From Chloroflexota bacterium (GTDB lineage: Bacteria > Chloroflexota > Anaerolineae > Aggregatilineales > Phototrophicaceae): 64,000 bases of DNA. Below, in pieces: positions 53,418 through 62,274 of the stretch. Within the stretch, counting starts at the first letter, position 1. Every line of letters starts with the position of its first letter. The DNA lies in contig JAPPMO010000089.1 of the NCBI GenBank assembly GCA_028873975.1, positions 1-64,000 on the forward strand, written 5' to 3'. Below the pieces are notes generated by a model. It saw nothing but the letters and a program-made list of their open reading frames with translations. It was not told where the DNA came from and did not search any database. The position numbers were made by a program, and so were the translations under genes.

Positions 53418-53714
53418 CAATAGACGCAGAGCAATCGCATCAAAATGAATATGCACTGTAATGAACACAATACAAATTTAAATATAACCACAGAGGACAC
53501 AGAGAGCACAGAGATAAATCTTCCATTTCTTGGGAAACGTGGAATTTCACTTCGATTTTGGATTCCGCGACAAGCAATTTCACCAACTTGTACGTCATTC
53601 CTGAGAAGTTCTGCCCTGAAAAAACTTAAACTCTGCGCTCTCGGTGTCGAAGGGCTGTGTCTACGCGTCCTCGGCGGTTAAAAAAATCTGCTGCGATTGC
53701 TCTGCAATAGATGC
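53418..53714. repeat. Dispersed element with 10-bp flanking repeats
   Basis: CAATAGACGC (53418-53427) and CAATAGATGC (53705-53714; one mismatch) flank a 277-bp element whose ends are AGAGCAATCGCATCAAAATG and CTGCTGCGATTGCTCTG. Interior: TAACCACAGAGGACACAGAGAGC on the left; CTCTGCGCTCTCGGTGTCG, GTGTCTACGCG and TCCTCGGCGGTTAAAA on the right. No coding sequence. It occupies most of the 486-bp gap. Confidence 0.75.
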
Positions 53715-53721
53715 GGCATGG

Positions 53722-53750
53722 CTGTCATTCAGGCAAATTTGCCTTATAAT
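53722..53750 (+). promoter_or_regulatory. Promoter with spacer palindrome, histidine phosphatase gene
   Basis: CTGTCA (4/6)-N17-TATAAT (6/6). The spacer contains the perfect 12-bp palindrome GGCAAATTTGCC (53732-53743), an ideal position for a repressor. The leader is about 35 nt. Confidence 0.6.
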
Positions 53751-53791
53751 TCGATAATCTGTCCATCAATGCGAGACAAAAGGCCCTCCCT

Positions 53792-54484
53792 ATGCGCGTC
53801 TATCTCATCCGTCACGCGCAATCAGAAAACAATATCCTCGGCGAAGAAAACATCCACCGCCGCAAGGTGGACCCGGCGCTCACCGAAATGGGCTATCGTC
53901 AGCGAGATATCCTCGCGGATTTCCTGGCCAGGACGGACAAGAAAGATGAGCGCTTCGAAATAAGCCATCTGTATACCAGCGCTATGTACCGCTCGCTGTT
54001 GACCGCGCAGCCGCTCGCTTCCGGGCTAAACCTGCAGCCGCAGGTCTGGCTTGATCTTCACGAAAAAGGCGGTTTGTGGCAGCGGCGGAATGGCTTTACC
54101 AGCGGCTTCAATGGCATGACGCGATCGGCGATTCAAAGCGAGTTTCCCGATTACAGCCTGCCGGATTCGATCACCGAAAGCGGCTGGTATGATGCCGAAC
54201 TGGGCATGGAGCCGGAGGCTCACAGCCTCTCCCGCGCAATAAAAGTAGCCAAGTCGTTGAGGGAGCGCAGGCGCCGCGACGAAGTGATCGCCCTGATTTC
54301 GCACGCCGGATTTCTCGATATCTTGCTCAAAGCGATTTTCGATCAGCTGCCGTCCGGGCTGCGCGCCATGAGCTACTACCACAACAATACGGCGATCACG
54401 CGGGTCAACTATCGGGGAGCGCGTCCAATTTTGCATTACATGAACCGCGTGGAGCATTTGCCGCCGGATTTGCGCAGTTTTTGA
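53792..54484 (+). CDS. Histidine phosphatase (phosphoglycerate mutase superfamily)
   Basis: A 230-residue protein with the catalytic RHG-type motif LIRHAQSENN (phosphohistidine H8) and the second His in LISHAGFLDIL. An arginine in YTSAMYRSLLTAQPLA and a Glu-rich region complete the pocket. Broad family: sugar phosphate or nucleotide phosphatases and cofactor-dependent mutases; substrate not predictable. It is followed after 24 bp by an SDR gene in the same direction. Confidence 0.87.
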   Translation: MRVYLIRHAQSENNILGEENIHRRKVDPALTEMGYRQRDILADFLARTDKKDERFEISHLYTSAMYRSLLTAQPLASGLNLQPQVWLDLHEKGGLWQRRNGFTSGFNGMTRSAIQSEFPDYSLPDSITESGWYDAELGMEPEAHSLSRAIKVAKSLRERRRRDEVIALISHAGFLDILLKAIFDQLPSGLRAMSYYHNNTAITRVNYRGARPILHYMNRVEHLPPDLRSF

Positions 54485-54508
54485 CAGGCAGAGACCGGGA
54501 CCTTGAGA

Positions 54509-55261
54509 ATGAAACCGACGACGCTAGAAGGACAAGTCGCGCTGGTAACCGGCGGCGGGGGCGGGATCGGCAGCGCGATCTGCCGGCGCCTGGCTTCGGA
54601 AGGCGCTCAAGTAATCATCACCTACCGCAGCGACGAAGCCAAGGCCCTGGCGGTGGCGGCGAGCCTGGCGGGCGGTGATCACCTCGCGCTGCATGCGCCG
54701 GTGGACGATGGCGAGGCTTTAGGGCGCCTGGCGGGTACTGTCCAAGCGCGTTACGGGCAGCTCGATATTCTGGTGAACAACGCCGGTATCACAGAGGCTG
54801 TGCCGCATGAGGATCTCGATGGGCTCGACGACGCGCTTATCGACCGCATCTTCCGGGTCAATTGGCGCGGCGCTTTCGCTTCGATACGGGCGCTGAAAGC
54901 GCTGCTGATGGCGGGCGATGGCGGGGTTGTGATCAATATCTCGTCGATCGCCGGGCGTACCGGCGTCGGCAGCAATGTGGCGTATTGCGCCAGCAAAGCC
55001 GCCATGGACAGCATGACGCGGTCGCTTGCCCGCGCCCTGGCGCCGCAAATTCGCGTGCTGTCGGTATCGCCGGGCTGGGTTAATGGCGAATACGCGCAGA
55101 GAATGCCGCGCGCGCTGCTCGCCGAGCAGGAAGCCAAGACGCCTTTAGCGCGCATTGCCGAAGCGGAAGATGTCGCGGAGGCGGTTTATGCCGCTATCGC
55201 CCATCTGCGCTTCAGCACCGGCGACATCATTCCGGTCGATGGCGGGCGGCCCCTGGGTTGA
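54509..55261 (+). CDS. Short-chain dehydrogenase/reductase
   Basis: A 250-residue classical SDR. NAD(P)-binding TGGGGGIG, NNAG motif (LVNNAGI), catalytic Ser in INISSIAG and YxxxK in VAYCASKAAM, and the C-terminal PVDGGRPL. Most like 3-oxoacyl-ACP reductase or glucose dehydrogenase types. ATG 54509 is preferred; a TTG 6 bp upstream is possible. Probably co-transcribed with the histidine phosphatase gene; convergent with the glycosyltransferase (1-bp gap). Confidence 0.88.
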   Translation: MKPTTLEGQVALVTGGGGGIGSAICRRLASEGAQVIITYRSDEAKALAVAASLAGGDHLALHAPVDDGEALGRLAGTVQARYGQLDILVNNAGITEAVPHEDLDGLDDALIDRIFRVNWRGAFASIRALKALLMAGDGGVVINISSIAGRTGVGSNVAYCASKAAMDSMTRSLARALAPQIRVLSVSPGWVNGEYAQRMPRALLAEQEAKTPLARIAEAEDVAEAVYAAIAHLRFSTGDIIPVDGGRPLG

Positions 55262-55262
55262 A

Positions 55263-57125
55263 TCAAGCCGAGTCGCCTGAGTTTTCCAAAAACAGGGTCG
55301 CCAATGTGAAGGCGCCGGCGCCGGATGCCGTCGGGATCTTGACTGGTTGCCCCGCTTCAAAATAGTACACTTCAATGATGATTTGGTATTCGCCATCCGA
55401 CCGGCGTTGCATCAATTCCAGTTCATGCGGCGAGAAAATCGCTTCGTCAATATGCCAGCCGCTGGTCGGCCGCAAATTCAATTGCGGCTGGCTATCGCGC
55501 TGCGCGGCTATCAAGCCATTCTCATCCAGGAGCTTGACCGACACCGTAAAATCGCGATTCAGCAGAGCCGCGGTCTCCCACAGCAGATCAACCCTCAAAG
55601 GCTTTTCCACGACCTGCGCGGCTTTCAGCGTCATGCCATTGTCAAATTGAACCAGCGGCGGGTCATCAGCAAAGCGATCATAGCGATAGACGTGCATGTC
55701 GATATTGCCCGAAGCGCCGCCGTCGTGTTCATGAACGAAGTCCGCCGATCGTTCAAAGCCCAGTTCGCGCAGCCAATTGAAGGCGCTTGGGTCATTGGAC
55801 CAATACATTAGCCAGACCGTATCAAAGCGATCCAGCAATTGCGGCAACCAAGTCTCATAAGTTTCCGGGTAGAAATCGCGCTGGATCTTCAATGACTCAT
55901 AGCGGGCCCCCTCCGGCAGCATCTTCCCGCCCGGCGCCTCTCGCTGCAAATAATAAGCAAGCTGGTAGTCGCCACCGGCGATATCCGTCAGCACCAGATC
56001 GCCGGAGACGGCATAACGCGCGGTCAAATCAGCAACTTCGCGCCATTTCGGCTTGACGCGGTAGAAGTCGACCTGGAAAAGGCCGTAGACCAGCAGCGCG
56101 ATGATTAGCAGGTTGCGAATGGGCGGGCGAACATTGCTCAGTCCCAAGGCGAGCAGCAAGGCGATGACCGGCGTCCACAGCGTCAAGCGGCGCGGCTGCA
56201 AAAAAGGCAGGAACTCGTTGGCAATAAGGGTCAAGGAGAAGGGAAAGACCAGCCAAAGCAATAGCAGCCAGCTTGCGCCTTCCCAGCGCAAGCGATAGAG
56301 CCCTTCGCGCCCGTAGACCACAGTGAAGAAACCCAGGAGCATAAGCGCGGCTACAAGCGCCCATTGCTCGGTAAAATACTTGACCTGAATGTCTCTGATG
56401 ACAGCGGCGGACAAATCGACCGACCAATTGGCGCCGCTGTTGCCGAGCTGCTGCGCCCCAACCAGCAGCAGCCAGGGCGCGAGCGCCAATGCGGCAATGA
56501 CCAGACCGGCCAAAGCCCGCCTGCGCTGCGCGCCGCGAAGGCAGATCAGCGCGTAGAGTCCCTGGGCAAATCCGGCAAAGACCGTGATGTAGTGCGTGTA
56601 CGCCATGAGCGCGGTGGCAAGAATCCAGGACCAGCGGGCGGATCTTCGCGATCGGCGTATCCAGCGCAGGAAGAAAAACATGCTGCAGGTCACCAGAAAG
56701 ACCAGCCAAGTATAGTGCCGGGCTTCCGACGCCAGGAAGTTTTCGGCATCAGCCAGCGCCAGCATCAACATGGCAAGATAGGGCGCGCTATGGCGCTGCC
56801 CGCGCGCGGCGCCGGCTCTTTGCGCCATCAGCTCCCGCGCCAATTGAAAAATCAGCCCCAGACTGAGCATGGAGGGCAGCACGGAGAACCAGCGCAGCGC
56901 CAACTCGCTATGACCGGCGACTTCGCTCCACAAACGCAGCGCCGCGAAATAGAGCGGCGGGTGCGTATCGCGCGCCAGCGAGGTCATGAGATCCGGGAAA
57001 TGCGCGTGATAAAAGGCGTAACCTTCGTCAACCCAGAAGCTCTGCTGGGTGATATGCAGGATTCGACCCGCAGCGCCCAGAAGCAAAATGAGCGTTATGA
57101 TTGCCCAGCGCCTGTCTGAAAACAT
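55263..57125 (-). CDS. GT39/ArnT-type membrane glycosyltransferase
   Basis: A 620-residue polytopic protein with about 10-11 helices. ITQQSFWVDEGYAFYHAHFP carries the Asp-Glu motif and DTHPPLYF follows in the first external loop, as in dolichyl/undecaprenyl-phosphate-sugar-dependent transferases. The soluble C-terminal part (about 400-620) ends with a beta-rich segment like that of the other GT39-type protein at 30713. The two are related in design but only moderately similar. Likely role: glycosylation of a surface polymer or protein outside the membrane. Confidence 0.85.
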   Translation of the reverse strand: MFSDRRWAIITLILLLGAAGRILHITQQSFWVDEGYAFYHAHFPDLMTSLARDTHPPLYFAALRLWSEVAGHSELALRWFSVLPSMLSLGLIFQLARELMAQRAGAARGQRHSAPYLAMLMLALADAENFLASEARHYTWLVFLVTCSMFFFLRWIRRSRRSARWSWILATALMAYTHYITVFAGFAQGLYALICLRGAQRRRALAGLVIAALALAPWLLLVGAQQLGNSGANWSVDLSAAVIRDIQVKYFTEQWALVAALMLLGFFTVVYGREGLYRLRWEGASWLLLLWLVFPFSLTLIANEFLPFLQPRRLTLWTPVIALLLALGLSNVRPPIRNLLIIALLVYGLFQVDFYRVKPKWREVADLTARYAVSGDLVLTDIAGGDYQLAYYLQREAPGGKMLPEGARYESLKIQRDFYPETYETWLPQLLDRFDTVWLMYWSNDPSAFNWLRELGFERSADFVHEHDGGASGNIDMHVYRYDRFADDPPLVQFDNGMTLKAAQVVEKPLRVDLLWETAALLNRDFTVSVKLLDENGLIAAQRDSQPQLNLRPTSGWHIDEAIFSPHELELMQRRSDGEYQIIIEVYYFEAGQPVKIPTASGAGAFTLATLFLENSGDSA

Positions 57126-57266
57126 CTTTTCGGAAGCGTCCCGCCATGCCTCAACGGATATATTCTAGCGACAATTCCGCTGGAATGTTGCTCATCGCCA
57201 CAATTAACCTATAATCAGTTTAATGGTCTGCAATTCTGCCAGCCACCCTTATTCAGAGGCGAAGCC

Positions 57267-58694
57267 ATGAAATACATTGTCCTTGTACTGATAGTCATGA
57301 TTAGCGCTCTTGCGGCATCCGCGCATGGGGACGAGACGCATGACGAAGACGAAGCCGAGGCGGCCGATTTCAGCGCCGTCGCTGTGCCGGAGGATCCCAG
57401 CTATCACGAGCATGCGCGCCCGATAATCGAAGCAAGCTGCGTCGCTTGTCATGCCGAGGGACAGATCGCCGCTTACGCGCCGCTTACCAGCCAGGATGAC
57501 GTGATATTCTTCGCCGATGATATCGCATTTCATGTCGCGGCTCGCCTGATGCCGCCCTGGATGCCCTCCTCCTTGAACATTCCCTTGAAGAACGACCGCA
57601 GCCTTTCCGACGAGGAGATCGCTACCATCATCGCCTGGGCTGAGGGCGGCGCCCAAAGCGGCGACGAAGAAAGCTACGAACCCCCAGCGGCGACATTCGC
57701 CTTCGCCGAGGTCCGCGCCGATATGACGCTGCAACTCGACCAGCCCTACCTGCCGGACGAGGCTGCGCAAGACGATTACCGCTGTTTCGCCTTCCCGCTG
57801 GAGCTCGGGTCGCCGCAATTCATCACCGCCTATGAATTCATCCCCGATGTGGCGGAGATGGCGCATCACGGCATCGTCTATCTGCTCGACGAAGATTTGG
57901 CGCCGGAAATCGCCGCGCGCGATTATGAAGATGGACGCCCCGGCTGGTCCTGCTATGGAAGCGCCGGTTTGTCCAAAGGCGGCGATATCATCGCGACCTG
58001 GACGCCCGGCACATTCGGCGTCCGCTATCCCGAGGGTACGGGTTATCGCGTCAAGCCCGGCGAGAGCATCGTCGTACAAATACACTACAACCTGTGGACG
58101 ACGCGCGCGCCCGATCGAACGCGGATCCACCTGGAACTGGAATCGGCAGAGGGCGAACTTGAGGAGTTGATGACGCTGCCCTTAAGCGCGCCGGTCGAGA
58201 TCCCTTGCCCCAGCGGCGTCGAGGGTCCGCAATGCCAGCGCGAAAATGCCATCGCGCGCATCGCGGAGTTGTACGGCGAAAGACTGTCCAGGCTGCCGGA
58301 CAAGCGCCTGAAGGATTGCCGGCAGACGCTGGAGGAGTATGCCGAAAATACCGGCGAACAGGCCGTCGCATATTGCGATTTCCCGTCGCCCTTCCCCTTC
58401 ACCCTGACCCTCTACGGCGTCTTGGGGCACATGCACGAACTGGGGCGCAGCTTCCGAATGGAACTTAATCCCGACAGCGACGATCCCATCTTGCTGCTGG
58501 ACATCCCGCGCTGGGATTTCCATTGGCAGGATCGTTATCAGTTCGTCAAGCCAGTGAAGGTCAACTTCGGCAGCGTGCTGCGCATGACCTGTACCTGGGA
58601 CAACAGACTGTCGGATGACCCGCGCTATGTGGTCTGGGGCGAGGGCACGGCGGACGAGATGTGCTTCGGCACGGCGATGATCAAGAAGCCGTAG
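57267..58694 (+). CDS. Exported cytochrome c - copper type II monooxygenase-like protein
   Basis: A 475-residue protein with a signal peptide (cleavage near ALAASA, residue 18). An acidic His-rich linker is followed by a cytochrome c domain with heme motif C58-V-A-C61-H62 and a distal Met in ARLMPPWMP. From about 150 comes a PHM-like double beta-sandwich, with copper-ligand candidates in MAHHGIVYL, QIHYN and GHMHELGR. Relatives are annotated as ascorbate-dependent copper monooxygenase-like; here the heme may deliver electrons. Substrate unknown. It converges with the sigma factor gene. Confidence 0.85.
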   Translation: MKYIVLVLIVMISALAASAHGDETHDEDEAEAADFSAVAVPEDPSYHEHARPIIEASCVACHAEGQIAAYAPLTSQDDVIFFADDIAFHVAARLMPPWMPSSLNIPLKNDRSLSDEEIATIIAWAEGGAQSGDEESYEPPAATFAFAEVRADMTLQLDQPYLPDEAAQDDYRCFAFPLELGSPQFITAYEFIPDVAEMAHHGIVYLLDEDLAPEIAARDYEDGRPGWSCYGSAGLSKGGDIIATWTPGTFGVRYPEGTGYRVKPGESIVVQIHYNLWTTRAPDRTRIHLELESAEGELEELMTLPLSAPVEIPCPSGVEGPQCQRENAIARIAELYGERLSRLPDKRLKDCRQTLEEYAENTGEQAVAYCDFPSPFPFTLTLYGVLGHMHELGRSFRMELNPDSDDPILLLDIPRWDFHWQDRYQFVKPVKVNFGSVLRMTCTWDNRLSDDPRYVVWGEGTADEMCFGTAMIKKP

Positions 58695-58705
58695 CGCGAG
58701 CGAAT

Positions 58706-59359
58706 TTAGTTCCCGAAGAGGTTCATCATATAGTCAGTGGAGATGCCCTGGTTTTCCAGGTGCGTTTTGAGCTTGCGCCGGGCGTCGTGGATCAGCTTGT
58801 AAAGCGCGTTGCGGTTTGTGCCCATGCGCTCGGCCAGCACATCCATGGGAATGCCCTTGAGCGCGACAGCGACCAGCGCCTGGTACTGCCGTTCGGTCAA
58901 GGACTCTTTCAGCGCGGACTCGATTTTCTCGAGCACATCGTCGCGCTCGGCGACTTTTTCCGGGCTGGGCGGCGACGGCGATGCCAAGCGACTCGCCGAC
59001 GGCAGCAATTCGCCATCAGCCGTCAATTCGTCCAGGCTGAAGTCCTTGTAGCGCGCGCGGCGCAAATCGCTGATGGCCAGGCGCACCGCGATTTTGTTTG
59101 CCCAGGTGGTGAAGCGGCTTTCACCGCGGAAATTGTCCAGGTTGTCCATCACGCGCAGGGTGGCGTCCTGCGCCAGGTCTTCCGCCATTTGCGCCAATTC
59201 CTGCGCCGCCAATCCGCGCAGGTCGCTGCGATCCTGACTGAGGTAAAAGTAGATGCTGCGCTGCAGACGTTTTCGCAGTTCCGCCAGCGCGTCGGTTTGC
59301 GCGGCGTCGCCCGCTCCACGCAGCGCCGCGATCCATTGTTCGTTTGTGCGCCCCGTCAT
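58706..59359 (-). CDS. RNA polymerase sigma factor, ECF-like
   Basis: A 217-residue sigma factor. Region 2 (AEDLAQDATLRVMDNLDNFRG...FTTWANKIAVRLAISDLRR) holds the core-binding and -10 recognition helices. After an acidic/Ser-rich linker, region 4 (LTERQYQALVAVALKGIPMDVLAERMGTNRNALYKLIHDARRKLK) is the -35 helix-turn-helix. There is no anti-sigma gene next to it, so control may be transcriptional or by an unlinked partner. It diverges from ftsH. Confidence 0.88.
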   Translation of the reverse strand: MTGRTNEQWIAALRGAGDAAQTDALAELRKRLQRSIYFYLSQDRSDLRGLAAQELAQMAEDLAQDATLRVMDNLDNFRGESRFTTWANKIAVRLAISDLRRARYKDFSLDELTADGELLPSASRLASPSPPSPEKVAERDDVLEKIESALKESLTERQYQALVAVALKGIPMDVLAERMGTNRNALYKLIHDARRKLKTHLENQGISTDYMMNLFGN

Positions 59360-59590
59360 ACAATACCGTTCAGCAGCTGAGCCGTTGTCGCGCCCATGAT
59401 AGCGGATTTTCTTTGTTTATTCAGCGGCGGAACGATGAAAATCGCGCGATTCAAAACCGCCAATGGACATTTTCTGAAATGAGTCTGCGGGCATATCGAA
59501 GGAATTTATCACCTTTTGCCCTGCGAGTGGGTCTATAGTAATAAAAGAGGCACAGCCATAAGAGCAGCTATCGAGAATGGAGTCTCAACC

Positions 59591-61519
59591 ATGAGCAATC
59601 GACCCGATCCGCCCCGTCACGTCACCGAAGGCGGCAGGGATAACAAGAAGAATCAGGACGGCAACAAATCGCCCTTTGGCAACCCCAATGCGCAGCGCAT
59701 GTGGATCATCCTCGGCATTATCGTGCTGGTGATGTTTTTGCTTTTCTTCAACGGGCGCGGGGGACCCAGCTTCACCAACAGCTTGCCCATAAACGAGTTG
59801 GCTTCGCATATTCGACAGGGGCGCGTCGAACGCATCGTAGAGCGCGGGGGCCACGACCTCTTTGTCACCTATACCGATGGCACGACGCAAACCGCCTATA
59901 AAGATTCGTCGTCCAGCTTCTACGAATTGATGGCCGCCCTGGACGTGTCGGGCGCGGCTTTGGAAAACCTGACCTTTGTCGCGCAGCCGGGCGACAATTC
60001 GCAGCAGATCATCTTCCAGATTCTGCTCGGTGTGGTGCCGATTCTGATCATCGTCTGGTTCCTGTGGCGCATGATGCGTTCCATGCGCGCGGGCCAAGAC
60101 CAAGCGATGAGTTTTGGACGGAGCAAGCCCCGGGTCTCCCGCGATATGGAACGCCCGCAAGTGACCTTCACCGATGTGGCGGGCGCGGAAGAAGCCAAGG
60201 AAGACCTGCAAGAGATTGTCGAGTTTTTGAAGGAGCCCGAGAAGTTCATTCGCCTGGGCGCGCGCGTGCCCAAGGGCGTGCTGATGGTGGGACCGCCCGG
60301 CACCGGCAAGACCCTGATGGCGCGCGCCGTGGCGGGGGAAGCGGGCGTGCCGTTTTTCAGCATATCCGGCTCGGAATTCGTCGAGATGTTCGTCGGCGTC
60401 GGCGCCAGCCGCGTCCGCGACCTGTTCGAGCGGGCCAAAGCGGAGGCGCCCGCGATCGTCTTCGTCGACGAGATTGACGCCGTCGGTAGGCATCGCGGCG
60501 CTGGCTTGGGCGGCGGGCACGACGAGCGCGAACAGACCTTGAACCAGATCCTGGTCGAGATGGACGGCTTCGACAACGACACCAATATCATCATCATCGC
60601 CGCCACCAACCGTCCCGACATCCTGGATCCGGCGCTGCTGCGCCCGGGGCGCTTCGACCGCAAGGTGGTCATGGACAATCCCGATGTCAAGGGGCGCCAG
60701 GACATTTTGAAAGTGCATTCGCGCGGCAAGCCGCTGGGGGCGGATGTCGACGTAGAAGCCTTGGCCAAGATCACGGCCGGTTTCTCGGGCGCGGACCTGG
60801 AGAACTTGGTGAACGAGGCGGCGATCCTGGCCGCCCGGCGCAATAAAAAATCAATTGGCATGGGCGAGATGCAAGAATCAATGGAGCGCGTGGTCATGGG
60901 ACCGGAACGCCGCAGCCGCGTCATCACGCCGGAAGAGAAAGAGAAAGTCGCCTATCACGAAGCCGGACACGCTCTGCTCTTCCATCTTTTGGAAAACACC
61001 AGCCCCGTGCACAAAATTACCATTGTGTCGCGCGGTCGCGCCGGCGGCTATGTGATGCCCCTGCCCTCCGGCGACGATATGCTGGTCACGCGGGAAAAAT
61101 TCGAGGACGATATCGTGGCGGCTATGGGCGGACGGGCTGCGGAAGAGATCATCTTCAACCAGTTCACCACCGGCGCCAGCAACGACCTGCAGCAAGCCAC
61201 CCGCATGGCGCGAGCCATGGTGACGCAATTCGGCATGAGCGACCTGCTCGGTCCGCGCTCCTATGGCAACGGGCAGGGGGCCGTCTTCCTGGGGCGCGAG
61301 ATCGCCGAGCAGCGGGATTACAGCGAGCACTACGCGCAGCAGATCGACGATGAAGTCAAGCGCATATTGCAGAGCGCCTATCAGCGGGCGAAAGACATTC
61401 TGCTCGACCAGCGCGGGAAGATGGAAGAACTGGTCGAAATTCTAATCGAGCGCGAGACGCTCAACGCGGACGAGTTCGTCGAGATTGTGGATGGGTCGGC
61501 GGTTGCGCCGGCGACGTAG
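59591..61519 (+). CDS. ftsH: ATP-dependent zinc metalloprotease FtsH
   Basis: A 642-residue membrane AAA+ protease (E. coli 644). TM1 [17 protein letters not shown], a short periplasmic domain, TM2 [20 protein letters not shown]; Walker A GPPGTGKT, Walker [33 protein letters not shown], zinc motif HEAGH and the third ligand region in [13 protein letters not shown]. The frame is open from 59516, but ATG 59591 has GGAG eight bases upstream and gives the usual length. Degrades misfolded membrane and short-lived regulatory proteins. It is the last housekeeping gene before the accessory island. Confidence 0.96.
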   Translation: MSNRPDPPRHVTEGGRDNKKNQDGNKSPFGNPNAQRMWIILGIIVLVMFLLFFNGRGGPSFTNSLPINELASHIRQGRVERIVERGGHDLFVTYTDGTTQTAYKDSSSSFYELMAALDVSGAALENLTFVAQPGDNSQQIIFQILLGVVPILIIVWFLWRMMRSMRAGQDQAMSFGRSKPRVSRDMERPQVTFTDVAGAEEAKEDLQEIVEFLKEPEKFIRLGARVPKGVLMVGPPGTGKTLMARAVAGEAGVPFFSISGSEFVEMFVGVGASRVRDLFERAKAEAPAIVFVDEIDAVGRHRGAGLGGGHDEREQTLNQILVEMDGFDNDTNIIIIAATNRPDILDPALLRPGRFDRKVVMDNPDVKGRQDILKVHSRGKPLGADVDVEALAKITAGFSGADLENLVNEAAILAARRNKKSIGMGEMQESMERVVMGPERRSRVITPEEKEKVAYHEAGHALLFHLLENTSPVHKITIVSRGRAGGYVMPLPSGDDMLVTREKFEDDIVAAMGGRAAEEIIFNQFTTGASNDLQQATRMARAMVTQFGMSDLLGPRSYGNGQGAVFLGREIAEQRDYSEHYAQQIDDEVKRILQSAYQRAKDILLDQRGKMEELVEILIERETLNADEFVEIVDGSAVAPAT

Positions 61520-61547
61520 TGTGCAAGACAGGAAATCCCATATGGAC

Positions 61548-61572
61548 GGGCGGATGGCTCGCCCTTTTCTTG
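61548..61572 (+). terminator. Probable terminator of ftsH
   Basis: GGGCG-GATGGCT-CGCCC (five pairs plus a possible G-U) is followed by TTTTCTT, 29 nt after the ftsH stop. A short but typical hairpin. Confidence 0.55.
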
Positions 61573-61604
61573 ATTCAAAGACGATAAACTTTGTGCCGTA
61601 CAGT

Positions 61605-61613
61605 TGCTATAAT
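61605..61613 (+). promoter_or_regulatory. Extended -10 promoter of the TIR cluster
   Basis: TG-C-TATAAT with a perfect -10 hexamer, 65 bp upstream of the TTG start. No -35 match. It sits immediately after the ftsH terminator, so the TIR gene has its own promoter. Confidence 0.5.
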
Positions 61614-61678
61614 ATGCACTCGGTTTCAGTTCGGAAATCTATGTTCTGTAGTCAATCTCTGATACATGGAGACAGCAA

Positions 61679-62143
61679 TTGGCGCGCCACATTCTCAGTA
61701 AAGATCGCTATGAATACGATGTCTTTCTCTCCCACGCCTCAGAAGATAAGGATGAAGTAGCGCGACCACTGGCGACACTACTTCAAGAACTCGGCCTGCG
61801 AGTCTGGTTTGACGAGTTCGAATTTAGAATTGGCGATAACCTGATCGCAAAGCTAAACGCGGGAATCGACAATAGTCGCTCAGGAATCTTAATATTGTCC
61901 AATGATTTCTTTGGCAAAAACTGGACACAGCATGAGCTCAACACGCTAGAAAACCGCGCGGTGGCAGAAAATCGCGTGTTGTTTCCTATTTGGCACAAAA
62001 TAACTGAAGCCGAGATTCGGGCATACCGCGCGTCATTGGCAAACATTTTTGCGCGAAGCACAGCCACGCACACGGTAAAAGAGATTGCCAACGAGATATA
62101 TGAAGTAATCTCAGAATTCGATGTCTTGGACATACGTGAATGA
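61679..62143 (+). CDS. TIR-domain protein (single domain)
   Basis: A 154-residue protein made almost entirely of a TIR domain: YEYDVFLSHASEDKDEVA (box 1, from residue 11), the GLRVWFDEFEFRIGD BB-loop region, and the presumed catalytic Glu E86 in NWTQHEL. Prokaryotic TIRs with this Glu are NAD+-cleaving or cyclic-ADP-ribose-making enzymes in antiphage defence. TTG start with GGAGA eight bases upstream; no in-frame ATG exists near the domain start. It is very similar to the TIR half of the next protein. Codon use is more AT-rich than in the genes to the left, which suggests transfer. Confidence 0.85.
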   Translation: MARHILSKDRYEYDVFLSHASEDKDEVARPLATLLQELGLRVWFDEFEFRIGDNLIAKLNAGIDNSRSGILILSNDFFGKNWTQHELNTLENRAVAENRVLFPIWHKITEAEIRAYRASLANIFARSTATHTVKEIANEIYEVISEFDVLDIRE

Positions 62144-62274
62144 ATCAGGTACGAGAGGGTGGGACTATAGAACTGTAGGTCTCTGCATGATCGCGATTGC
62201 TTTGCAGAGGACCAGAAGCGTTGCAAAATGTGATATACTTGCTACACTTGACAAGAGTATTTGGGTCGCGACTG

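Noticed and set aside
62189..62210. Another end of the dispersed repeat (GATCGCGATTGCTTTGCAG)
   Set aside because: Only about 10 matching bases and none of the interior blocks; chance similarity is likely.
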